From positions 88,370,750 through 88,434,749 of the forward strand of contig CM042015.1 of the NCBI GenBank assembly GCA_023525715.1: a stretch of DNA of 64,000 nt, in the 5' to 3' direction. This document shows positions 39,258 to 50,642 of the stretch, piece after piece (within the stretch, counting starts at the first letter, position 1; each line of letters starts with the position of its first letter). Made by a program: the position numbers and the translations under genes. The notes under the pieces are model-generated. The model was given only the letters and a program-made list of their open reading frames with translations. It was not told the origin of the DNA and did not search any database. Source of the stretch: Cichorium intybus (taxonomy: Eukaryota; Streptophyta; Magnoliopsida; Asterales; Asteraceae).

Positions 39258-39600
39258 ACTAATTTTTTTTTGAACGGTAATTCATCCGGTAGGTACTACT
39301 AACTAGAAGAGATTGAGAAAAAGGGATTTTCTCTCCCTAAGGTCGAGTCTCCTTCCTATCCTTTTCAGTCTGTTTTCACTTCCTCTAATTCAGTAGGGAT
39401 GCTCTCATCTAGTGACTAACTAACCCGTTTGCAGCAAGCTTTCAGTCTCCCATTCTTGTCTATCATGACTTTTGCCCTTAGGGCCCTATATTTAGTCTAG
39501 TAATGATAGAAAAGAGTAGCGGTTGTCTTTAGACCAATGCTGGAAATAATCTTTTCGCTCAACCATGTCGACAATAAGCAAATGCCAACCATGAAATCAA
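39258..39600 (-). mobile_element. Possible non-LTR retrotransposon 3' fragment
   Basis: A T-run at 39262-39270 (an A-tail on the minus strand) is followed by about 300 bp of higher-GC sequence without coding frames. This looks like a LINE/SINE 3' end. No promoter boxes, target duplication or domain could be confirmed. Confidence 0.3.
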
Positions 39601-39619
39601 TCAACATTCAACAATATAC

Positions 39620-40386
39620 TGAAGGGTTTTCTAGCAAACAATGAACACAAAAATCCTATGGTTCACATGCAACCCTAGAAAGATCTATGTTTTCTTCTAT
39701 GAAGATAATAAACTAAAACCTAAGGGCCAACAATAATTTCTAAAGATCAAAACAAGAATTACCAACCTTTGAATCTTGTTCTTGAAGCTAGCAGCACAAG
39801 TGGCTTGCCTCAAATGCAAGTCACACCCAAAGCAATGGAGAAGACAGTCCAGCAGAGTAATCTTGGTGAAAGTGGTGCAGGTTTTAGGGTGGCCAGGTGC
39901 CTCCTTTTATAGCCTCCAAGGGTTACAGCTGAAACCCTAAGGAGCCTCCAAATGGGCAAGCCTGCTGACTAAATGGACCAAGCCTTTTCTAAACCCTAAT
40001 AGGGTTTCGCCAACCATGGAGAATCTTTCCATGGTGGCGCCACTTTTGGTCCCTGTCCACTGGCCAGTTATTTATTCAACTATTGAATAAATACAAACCA
40101 GTCCCTGCACTTTTAATTAATTAATTTAATCACTGAATTAAATCAAATTAATTCTAGATTAAATCTTAATTAATTATTATAGTTTCTAATTAATATATTA
40201 ACACTTAAATATATTAATAAACCATTTAATTAATTCTATTGATTTATTAAACAATTAATAAATCAACCTTTTACTCTACTGAACTCTATCCTAACCTCCA
40301 GCTATGAGGGCAACCCAAATGGACTTTGCTTCAATTAACAAGATAAATACAAATATAAAGTCATGGCTTAGACACCTAATCCAACA
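39620..40386 (-). repeat. 3' LTR
   Basis: 767 bp, TG...CA on the minus strand, about 98% identical to the 5' LTR at 46275-47041. Confidence 0.95.
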
Positions 40387-43300
40387 GTCTCCCACTTGGA
40401 TAAGTCTATGAGTTTAATTTATCTTCTGATTAATTAACAACCTGCAGCTTCCAAGAAACTGTTGCCGAACTCTGACCCAGTCAGTTCTGTCCATAGATAA
40501 GTGATCATATGATCCTTCGTCCAACAAGATATTTTCAGACACGAGACATGGATTGAGATCAATCTCTGTCCGATACTCTGTTTCCCGATTTCCGATTCTG
40601 CTTATGACTTTCGGACTTCTAATTGAACACATCAATTTAGTCCAGGCTGGCCAGTACTATAGTCAACTTCAAAATCATCGAGTGGCCTACAGATATCTGT
40701 TTCCCATCAGGGTCAAGGAACGAATAAGCTTCGACTCATATGATTGTGTCTTTTACTTATCAAATCGTACACAACAATGCGTTTTTGTAACATCGAGTTA
40801 CCGATGCGTTTTCGCATTATCAATGCACAACCGACTCGTAAATTTCAACTCATATGTCTCCGCTTCAAGATCATACGATATTATCGTCTCAACATTACTC
40901 GTGATGTAATCCATGAAGCAATCTATTGAGCGCGGGTTTATCCAATACTCAAATCTCTATTTCTAAGTACTCATGAACATTGTAGCAGTCTTACTGCAAT
41001 GTCTAACTCCTTAGACAATCTACAAACCAATTCACGACAGTCTTCGTTCATACTTACTCCCGAAAAGTATGAGCGACTGTGGACCTTTTGAATAATCAAA
41101 TTATTCGGGAAGTGAAACATGCAAAATTGAAACATAAAATCTGACCGGTGGCTACTCTTGCCTAATTACCAAGTCTCCACGAGGTAATCACCAAGTCAGA
41201 TTTTTCATAAACTATTATCGGTTTCTAGATTCCTATTAAACTTTTAATTCAAGTTATGCATCTATGTCTACTTGACCTTTCACTCTTTATGTGTATCCAA
41301 ATGTTATACATTTATACACTTCATCCGATCGGATATTCTTCCGATGATATTTCAATTTGGTCATACTGTCATTCTCACTAACAACTCCATTCTATGTACT
41401 GTGACTTTCCATGGTTCTCAGGATCTTTAGTCCACATGACTGCACCCTAAGACTATTTCGAGGTGTTACGATGTGCCGGTGAGCCACACGCGCTCCATCG
41501 GAATGCCAACGAAATTCTTTAACTATTAAGTCCTTATTTGAAAAACTCTTTTCAAATTGTTATCAACATTCACCCCAATCATTTTCCAATGATTTTTCAC
41601 GTATGTACAAAATCCATTAAGTATTCCCAGCCAGGTCATATCCTGAATCTGAATCACTATGCTCTAAGCATTAAGTCATCAAGACATGGTCATGACACTT
41701 CTGATTGATCCAAGAACCTTGTTGGATTCGATCTAGTCCTATTCCAAACCCTTTCGGAATCTTTGGATTACTTATAATCCTTGTGTCACGACTTTTAATA
41801 ACTATTTCCTTTCGGAGACTTTCTCATGCATCTTGAATCTTATCAGGATCATGCTTACTATGGCCAGTTCTATACTGATAACAACATCTATCTGATATAT
41901 GTCAATGGATTATGTGAACACGTTGCACCTTTCATACCTCTCATGCCAAATCATCACACTTTGCAATGACAGGAAACTATTTCCTAGGGCAATGCATCTT
42001 GAGTCTCATCAAGATCATTTTTGCAGAGTTTCGATCTATCTCATAGACGTTTATAACCACCCGAGCATGTCGTATCTTTATTAAGTCTTTCATAGCGATC
42101 CGTCTCTTAACACCAAGTCATTATACTTTGTAATGAAAAGAGACATTTCCTAGAAACATTATGTAACACACATATGGAGATAATAGATAACAGCGACACT
42201 CCCACTGGCTTTGACACGGCTATGGACTATTCACAAAATCCAAAACTTTTGGCACATTTTGAGAATCCAAACCCTTCTGACATCTTAATGGATATCTTTC
42301 AGCCCCCTTTCAAAATCCAATCCTTGGCATATTTTGAGAATCTGAATATCCTTTCTTGCGAGATGCCCGCGGGGAAATCCCGGGCCCATGTACCTTTATA
42401 CTGGCATATTCTTTGTGAGTCCCTATTAGTGTGCCGGTGATCCACACGCGCTCCACTAACGACTTACAATATGCAATATCCTTTCGGATTTCATCTTCTA
42501 TTGAGAGTGCTTCTCTCGGAGCCAATTACTTGACTTTGAGTATCGTCTCACTCAACCAGATGTTTTGAAGGTACGTTTCTGTCCTTGCTGCTTTCGTTTG
42601 ATGATTCAATTACTCCCACTGGTTTTTAGACCAGGTGTAAAATCAATCAACATGCCACATATATTGTATCTCGTCCTAAGGTTCTCTTAATTGGTAGCAA
42701 CTGGGCTCACCAATGCTTCCAAGTAGTCGGATTGTAAATCCGTACCAACTATAGTGTTTTACCAATATTCGGTATGTCACCCCGATCATAACTACATATG
42801 ACGGTGATCAGTACTACTGGTCAAGAGAAGGTTATGTCAGTATTAAAACAGAAATCTGATTTCTGCTCTAAGCCTAGTGATGATTAAAGGTTATTTCACT
42901 TGGCTAATCCTGAACTCATTCAGGACTGTCCCAACTCCCACTATTTCCTTAGAACATGAGTTCTTTCTAAAAGAGCTCTTTCTCTTCCAGGTACAGCGGG
43001 ATAGCCAGTGAAACGGCATTTCTGATTAGGTTCAGGCTAGTCATGAGGTTCGGACGAACACTACAAGACCCTGGACCTTTAATGTACAAGTGGGACAATC
43101 CCAGCTTTACATTTCAGACAGTGTCTGCAAAACCTACTTAGTCGAAGATGTGGTTGGAATATGGTGTATATGGTCTGACTGGTTTAGTGTTTAATTTATG
43201 GAAAACTAATTGGCAATGTGTCTCATACATCGAGGATCGAACTCTTTCGACCAACGCTCCATCATCTTCCCTAAGACACATTATAACTATTAATGTTCTT

Positions 43301-43589
43301 GGAAGAGAATAATCTGTGAAACATTTTCCCAGTTTATGGTGTCACTCAGGTTCTGTGGATCTTGTACTTCCTTTGAAGTCCTTGAACTGTTCAAGGTTTC
43401 AATCCAATCGCTTATTCTGATAAGCGAAGTCATATTCGTCATACTGAATGACAAATATCGTGAAGTACAAACAATTGTGTTCAATTTGAAGATTCGAGCA
43501 ATACACAGCAACTGATGTGTTTGTTGCTCCTAATCTAATCTCTTTTACATCTCTATATAAACTTATGACTTTGTTAATTTTGTTCAAGA

Positions 43590-43860
43590 CTTGCAATCTT
43601 CAGTTGACCCTAAGTCAACTGATTCCAAAATCCTATCCTCTGGATCTTTGGGTGATTTATTTCTTGCCACATGTGCTTTATAGAGAACTTAATCATCATC
43701 TGACTCTAAGTCAAATGATTCCAAAGTCCTATCCAACTGGATCTTTGGTTGATTCATTTCTTAACACATTAAGAACTCAATTCATCATGTGACTCCAAGT
43801 CAAATGATTCCAAAGTCCTGTCCAACTGGACCTTTGGTTGAATTGATTCTTATAATATTC
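43590..43860 (-). repeat. Triplicated GAG-pre-integrase segment in the LTR element
   Basis: Three tandem units of about 90-110 bp contain TTGACTTAGAGTCA/GAATCATTTGACTT-type sequence, at about 43600, 43700 and 43795 on the plus strand. In minus sense one unit reads TLESFDLESDD, resembling the Copia GAG_pre-integrase VLESFDLRSDD region. Only one unit exists in normal elements. Confidence 0.55.
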
Positions 43861-44579
43861 ACTTTAACAATCATAAGGAGCACAATTCCTAAAATCCAAA
43901 CACTTTGGATGTATCAATATTCAAGTTATTACTAATCATGCATTCAACACAATCATATAACATTTCAAGGATATTTCAAACAACATGTGTTAAAAGAAAA
44001 TTGACAATTTTATTAAAACAAAATCCTTGAACAATGTATTATATGATAGACAATGTCATACGCATCTGATAAGCTAATAACATGGTTTCAACATCTAACT
44101 AAACTCTAAAACTGCATGAGCTTCAGATCCAATCTGAATATGCTCCTATGCAACAACATCCCTCATCCTACAGAGTCCATGCATACAGAGCAACTGTGAG
44201 AAACGCATCCTGTATCAAGGAATTAAGGATTAGGGGTTCTGAGTTTTAAGATATTCCTGAGTTGCCAAACTGTTCGGCTTCGGAGCATTTTCCAATCTTT
44301 CCGTGACTGTGTCCCACCCTGTGGATTCCCAGTTTGAACCATCGAGGAACCGGTCCAGACGATCTGGATCATTTCTTGATGTGTCCTATTACTGGACTCA
44401 ATCCCGAAGTAGCTGAATCAATGGAACTATGCTTCTCTATGAACGACTCATACAGAGTCAACATTGAATGCATATCCACGATTGTCTTATCTGGTTTCCC
44501 TTCCTGTACATCAGGATGAACGGATCAGCGAGTCGAGCTAATGCTTTAACTCCCGATCAAAAGGGAACCAAATTTATAC

Positions 44580-45031
44580 AGTTCACCTATGTGTCTCTCA
44601 GTCTTGAGAACATGTGAACTGGTGCTACTTTCCTGCACACTTCAAACTCTTTGAAGATCTTAGCTCGTCCTTTCTCAACCAGTTCATGGAACCTTTCCAC
44701 AACTAGCTGTGTTAGCTTATCTGACCCCAGGAATTCTAAATTTCTATTGAACTCGGGGTCAATGATCAATAGTATTAGGCAACGAACTTTCCTTGACTTA
44801 ACAATCAAGGAGTTATGCTCATCACAAGCTACTGTGTGATGTCATGCTTTGGGGAGCGGACACTCAGTCAGATATGGCTTGCCAGTAAAACAGAGAACTA
44901 TTCTTTATTTATGAAGCCATACCATTATAATTCAGGCCAGTCACCCTTACCATATTAGGCAGGTGCTTTCTGATGCTCTCAGAAGTGGGTGAAGGAGGAG
45001 AGGGAGGAGAATAGACACTTGATTTAGACAT
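44580..45031 (-). pseudogene. Degraded Copia gag
   Basis: From the ATG at 45031 the minus strand reads MSKSSVYSPPSPPSPTSESI and ends after VTGLNYNGMAS at a stop. Further on come FTGKPYLTE and, after stops, SRKVRCLILLIIDPEF, LTQLVVERFHELVEK and FKEFEVCRKVAPVHMF (about 44808-44590). The order NYN..., KVRCLIL...DPE, ERFHEL and FEVCRK matches plant Copia gag (UBN2-like). Several stops make it non-functional. Confidence 0.65.
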
Positions 45032-46261
45032 CTACAATAAACAGAATTTTATTAGTTTAATTTATCCTTTTAAATAATTACCCAATTTATTATTTATTAA
45101 GGCTAGGACCCAAAATACCCCAACTATGATGTGAGGAGGGATGTCGTAATCACAACATAATGGTCATTAAGGTAGATAATACACTTATCAATTTCATCTC
45201 ATGAAATTCCTAGATCTGTTGAGACACATTGAACTGTTCAATGGCATGTTTAGTCTCGGATGTGCCCCACTGTTTGTGACTGGGATGCCGAGGATCACAA
45301 ACCGGGTGTGAATAACCATGCAAATTAGCTTGGTACTCTCGAAGTCGATTGACATCTCTAATTAATGTGTCGGTTAACCACACACACTCCATTAATAATG
45401 ACAAAATCGAGAAACCCATTGTAAGTCTTTGTGAACCCCTATTGGTGTGCCGGTTAACCACACACGCTCCACCAATGTTTCACAAATTGCAATGTGCAAT
45501 TTCATGGATTAGCACCAATTCACATTTTTAAACCTAAAGTAACTAGATTTGGATTTGTTTAAGGTTCTAGTACTTTCAATTATAGCATTATATTTTTAAG
45601 AGGCTTAGTGGTTCTATCAAACCCGTTCGGCTAACGATACTCGACTGACCAGGAGAGCGGTGGGTAAGAGTGGATACCCGTTAGACTAACATTTTATAGT
45701 CAGTCGCCTTATACCCTCTTTAGAGGACAGTTTTGTGAATGAGGCCTACTTGCGGTAAGACTAACCAATTTATCTTATATATAAATATTAACGTTTAATC
45801 ATAAATATATAAGATATATTTTAATCTCATTAAAATATTTTAGAATTAATTTTCTAAGAATTTTCGCAAATTTATTTCTATTTTTCGAAAATTTAATTAA
45901 TTCTTTAAGTGATTTAATTGGTCTTTTAATTAAACAATTTAATTAAACTAATTAAATAAAGAATGGGGAACCACAAAATTAATCAAATTAATTTCCTATC
46001 CTTATTCCCTAATTCGAAAATTGCATGCCAAGAATAAGGGGTTCCAGTTATTTAATTATCCAATAATTACCAAAATAACAACCAACAATTTAAGGCAGCA
46101 AATCAAGCAATTAAGGGGGGAATAAAGAGGGTGGCGGCTAGGGTTAGGAAACCTTAGCCTAGGAAACGATTTTGGCCTCTCCCATCAGGTGTTTTTTCGC
46201 ACAAAACCTCAAGGAAAAAACAATTCAGCAGTTTATATCAAACACAAGAAAACAAGCCTAA

Positions 46262-46273
46262 GCTTTGATACCA
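46262..46273 (-). other. Primer-binding site (tRNA-iMet)
   Basis: TGGTATCAAAGC on the minus strand, one base after the 5' LTR. It differs from the usual TGGTATCAGAGC at one position. Confidence 0.9.
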
Positions 46274-46274
46274 C

Positions 46275-47041
46275 TAAAGGGTTTTCTAGCAAACAATGAA
46301 CACAAAAATCCTATGGTTCACATGCAACCCTAGAAAGATCTATGTTTTCTTCTATAAAGATAATAAACTAAAGCCTAAGGGCTAACAATAATTTCTAAAG
46401 ATCAAAACAAGAATTACCAACCTTTGAATCTTGTTCTTGAAGCTAGCAGCACAAGTGTCCTGCCTCAAATGCAAGTCACACCTAAAACAATGGAGAAGAC
46501 AGTCCAGCAGAGTAATCTTGGTGAAAGTGGCGCAGGTTTTAGGGTGGCCAGGTGCCTCCTTTTATAGCCTCCAAGGATTACAGCTGAAACCCTAAGGAGC
46601 CTCCAAATGGGCAAGCCTGCTGACTAAATGGACCAAGCCTTTTCTAAGCCCTAATAGGGTTTCGCCAACCATGGAGAATCTTTCCATGGTGGCGCCACTT
46701 TTGGTCCCTGTCCACTGGCCAGTTATTTATTCAACTATTGAATAAATACAAACCAGTCCCTGCACTTTTAATTAATTAATTTAATCACCGAATTAAATCC
46801 AATTCATTCTAGATTAAATCTTAATTAATTATTATAGTTTCTAATTAATATATTAACACTTAAATATATTAATAAACCATTTAATTAATTCTATTGATTT
46901 ATTAAACAATTAATAAATCAACATTTTACTCTACTGAACTCTATCCTAACCTCCAGCTATGAGGGCAACCCAAATGGACTTTGCTTCAATTAACAAGATA
47001 AATATAAATATAAAGTCATGGCTTAGACACCTAATCCAACA
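46275..47041 (-). repeat. 5' LTR
   Basis: 767 bp. Its 3' end reads CCCTTTA where the other LTR has CCCTTCA. Confidence 0.95.
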
Positions 47042-47104
47042 TATACAAAATCAAAAAAACATATACAAAATCCAATAAATCAGCAATCAAACTAAATCAA
47101 TCAT

Positions 47105-48575
47105 TTTTTTTTGGAACAGCAGCAAGTGTATTATAATAAAGAACAGGGAGAGCAAGGAGCTCAAGCCCCATAACAAAAGTCCATATTACATTGTTTACAT
47201 TATTTTATAGAATTACAAAATTCAATCACCGGGTTTTCAATCCACCTATTCCAGTCAAGCTTATTTCCTTTCTTCTTTCTAGCATTGATCCACAAGAATG
47301 CTAGACTCTGAATCTCAGCTGCTAGTTCCATTTGCGATTTAAGCTCATTTTTAAAGATGCCCTTGTTACGAAAGTTCCAGATCACCCAAACAAAACACAG
47401 GCAAACAGCCTCATTAACCTCGGTTAACCATGAGGGCCCCACAAACGCATTCTTGGAGTTGAGCAAATCTGAGCAAGATGAAGGAATTCCAGCAATACAG
47501 TACCACCACTTCTGTGTTTCTTCCCATACCTGTTTGGCCAGCGAACAATCGACAAAGACGTGATCCACGTTTTCTGGGCAAATTTTGCACACCTTACAGT
47601 TCACAGCAACATCTAGTCCAATCTTTTTTAGATTCTCAAGGGTTGGGAGCCTGTCATAAAGTGCTCTCCAGGCCAAAATGTTCACTTTCCTTGGTACTAA
47701 ATCATTCCATTCCCAACATGCTTCATCTTTCGGGAGCATACGATCATCAATGTGCTTAGCAAGAGAGCCCACAGAGTAACCTTTTTCTTTATCTAAGACC
47801 CAAACAAGCCGTGAACCACCATCTCCATTTTGAGTTCTATGAAATAATTCAGAAAAACTTACATCAAGATTGGCAAGGTGAGTTTTGAGATTTGCAATCG
47901 AACCCCAACACCCTACTTTAGGACTAGACGAATTGAATAATGACCCGTGGTCCATGTGGATCACCTTTATTACCTCCTTCCACAAACCCGGCTTTGGCCC
48001 CAAGAATTTCCACCACCATTTGCCCAATAATGCTAAATTCTGCGCTTTAAGACTTCCAACTCCAAGTCCACCGCTTTCTTTAGAGCTCAAAGTTTTTTTC
48101 GAACTAATCCATGTAATCTTTCCTTTTTCAAGACACCCCCCCCCCCCAAAAAGAATTTCATTCGAATTCTCTCAAGTTCATTTATCACCTTTTCGGGTGT
48201 TTTATATAGTGAGAAAAAGTAGGTTCCAACGGCACCAAGGACTGATTTGCAAAGAGTAAGACGGCCGCCGAACGAGAGGGACAATGCTTTCCACTTCGAT
48301 AGTTTGGATCTAAATTTCTCGATAAGAGGGATCCAATGAACCGCACGCCCCATCGAGACCCCAATTGGTAAGCTGAGATAGGTGAGCGGGAATGACCCGA
48401 CTTGACAGTTGAGTAATCCAGCCACCAGTTGCGATTCATTGGGACTACATGAAATGCCATACAGTTTGCTTTTATGAATGTTGACCTTGAGACCCGAGGC
48501 AAGTTCAAAACAGTAGAGGATTCTAATTAAGTTTCGTGCATTAGACAAGGACCACTCACCGAAATAAGATTTTTG
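47105..48575 (-). mobile_element. 5'-truncated L1-type LINE
   Basis: Minus-strand LINE 3' portion. An A-tail (T-run at 47105-47113) follows the stop codon, and the 5' end is lost just upstream of GEWSLSNARNL. The coding part covers the end of the reverse transcriptase and the zf-RVT region. Possible short flanking repeats (AATCAAT-like) are not convincing. It lies 60 bp from the target duplication of the neighbouring LTR element. Confidence 0.85.
47200..48575 (-). pseudogene. LINE reverse transcriptase C-terminus and zf-RVT
   Basis: Frame 1 (about 48575-48135) reads ASGLKVNIHKSKLYGI, TYLSLPIGVSMGR, then SFGGRLTLCKSVLGA. Frame 2 (about 48135-47200) reads SSKESGGLGVGSLKAQNLAL, LGKWWWKF, WEWNDLVPRKVNILAWRAL and CKICPENVDHVFVDCSLAKQ. 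The last is the zinc-finger-like zf-RVT domain. The two frames are separated by a run of 12 G (48147-48136), whose length change caused the frameshift. The catalytic YADD part is missing because of 5' truncation. Confidence 0.88.
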
Positions 48576-50640
48576 ACAATCAATAGTAGCTTACCCAGAA
48601 GAGACGACCACTTTTTCAACCAACACATCAATCCCCATGAACGATAGGATCTGACACCACGTAAGCCGACTGAGATTCTATGCAACCTTACTTTCTTAAC
48701 ATAAACACTTATGAATATGCGTGCTGAATTATTAGTATCCTTAAGTCATATTAGATTGCATCTTTATGGTTTACTTAATTTCTTAAAAACAACACGATTC
48801 TTAATTTAAATTTAAGTTAAATATCCAACAACATTTGTGAGAATCAATAAATGGCTCTTTAATATCATTAATTGCTAGCTACCAAATCTAGTACAATGAT
48901 CCATAGTATTGTCATTAAGGGTATGTCGTATATGTTTCGGGCTAAATGCTTGATGGCATATACGATTATAACTCATGTGTTTCCTTTTATTTGTATGGTT
49001 AAAAAATATATAACATGTAAATGACTTTCAACACGTTCTGTAAAAAAAACCGTCAAATTAGAGTCCATTATGACAAATGTAAGATTATAACTTGGGTTCG
49101 TTCAAATATTCAAGACTTATTTGGCAAAAACTGTTATACCACTTGTCAAAAGATCCAAGTAAAAACTAAATAAAGACCTTCTTGACTCTTGTCCTTCTTT
49201 TGTTCAAAGCTTGTTCAGGCTTTTCCGTACTGCCGTTGTATCATTCAGTATCGAGTAAATTTCAAAAATTATCCCTATGGTTTGTTAATTATGTTTATTC
49301 CAATTCTTAAGCGAATCTTCTATATGAAAGGTCATTATTTCAGAATTTGTTTTTTTAGTCCAGGGTGACGAGCTTTAAAACCATGTTTACTAATAATTTT
49401 TGCCAACCCAATTTCATAATGAACACTAAAAGAAGAAAAAAAAAAAGTTAATTGGTAAGTAATTAGTTCGAACAAACTAGCTCTGGTAGTGTTGGTGTGG
49501 TCACACATTCATAAGTCACAAGTCTACTCGTTGTTTTATATTATTTTATTTTCTTCCTAAGGAAACTTAACTAATAATAAATTAGACTTTATTTTATTAA
49601 AAAAACAAAATAAATTAATTTTCTTTTTCTTTTTTACAAATAGATACTAATGTAAACGTATTTTCATATATTTTTCTTATATATAATCTTAGAATTTATA
49701 AAATAGTAGTTTGATTTATAATTTAATTAAGAAAAATACTTTTTATAATTTTGAAAATAAGGCAAGTTGAACAATAACATGTCATAAAAAGTTGGAGTGA
49801 ATTGCTTATAAATTAAGAAAATCTAGAATAATTGGTATACATATTACAAAAATTGTTTCACCTCCTTCTCAACATACATCTCTTGTTGGTGATTTTAGTG
49901 TAATCAATATGTTTTAGTGTAATCGGAAATAAAATGAGACAAGCTGAGTTTCTTTGGCTATTCTCCAAGGCTGGAGATGCAGAACGCACACTAAGATAGT
50001 TGATAATGACTCGGGAACACGGGGGTCTGAAGGCAGCGCTCCCAGCAGGGTCCCAACGGATTTTCCTAACCCTAAGCCAATGGTTTTACGTCTATTTTAG
50101 AGGCGCTCTTTTCCCCCTCGTTATGATATGTCGTCTTCTTCGTATAAAGAAAAAACGAAATCTTATAAAGGTTATACACAAAAATTGTTTTCTTCTCTGC
50201 AACCTTTGTCTCACACAAACACAACAAACTGAAAGGTATTATGTGTTTTGGATTTGACATAGGCCCAAAATTCCAAATCGATTTATTCTTATATTATCTC
50301 AAATTGAATTTCATGATACCATGCCATAACATCGAAATCATAGATTTTGAAAAGTGTTTTGTACACGATCCTTGAATTATCCAAACAATTATATTGATAT
50401 TTGAAATTTCAAATTCTAACATCTCTTGAAACCCTAAAATCAAACAATTTCAACCAAAATCAAATCTAAACTTAATACAAATCCAAACCCATCATCATAA
50501 TCTTCATCCCTAAACTCAAACATCAAAACCCTTTTTAGCGAGCATTCACTGTAACATATTATTATGCTTTTATCAACTTCTATATGAACCCTTCTAAAAA
50601 GAACTTTGATCCTTCTTACTCACAAAGAAAACTTTAAAAC
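48576..50640. other. Unassigned intergenic DNA
   Basis: AT-rich with no recognised gene. 49980-50070 is locally GC-rich, with an imperfect dyad of the kind seen in LTR leaders (GGTCTGAAGGCAGCGCTCCC), but there is no boundary or partner. Confidence 0.4.
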
Positions 50641-50642
50641 AT

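Larger units (their letters stand above)
39615..47046 (-). mobile_element. Recently inserted non-autonomous Copia-derived LTR retrotransposon
   Basis: Two 767-bp LTRs (3' LTR 39620-40386, 5' LTR 46275-47041) are flanked by the 5-bp duplication TATAC (39615-39619 and 47042-47046). On the minus strand the LTR begins TGTTGGATTAGG and ends ACCCTTCA. The PBS TGGTATCAAAGC (46273-46262, one mismatch to the tRNA-iMet complement) follows the 5' LTR after one base. A purine tract CCAAGTGGGAGAC (40399-40387) precedes the 3' LTR. By eye the LTRs differ at about 16 positions with no indels (about 2%). The 5.9-kb interior has no intact ORF but retains a degraded Copia gag. It must have moved with proteins supplied in trans. 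Confidence 0.95.

Noticed and set aside
40553..40909. 118-codon plus-strand frame
   Set aside because: It is antisense to the LTR element interior and has no recognisable domain.
39620..47041. Autonomous Copia element
   Set aside because: No intact gag, protease, integrase, RT or RNase H frame in the 5.9-kb interior.
47885..48259. 124-codon plus-strand frame
   Set aside because: Shadow of the LINE reverse-transcriptase frame on the opposite strand.
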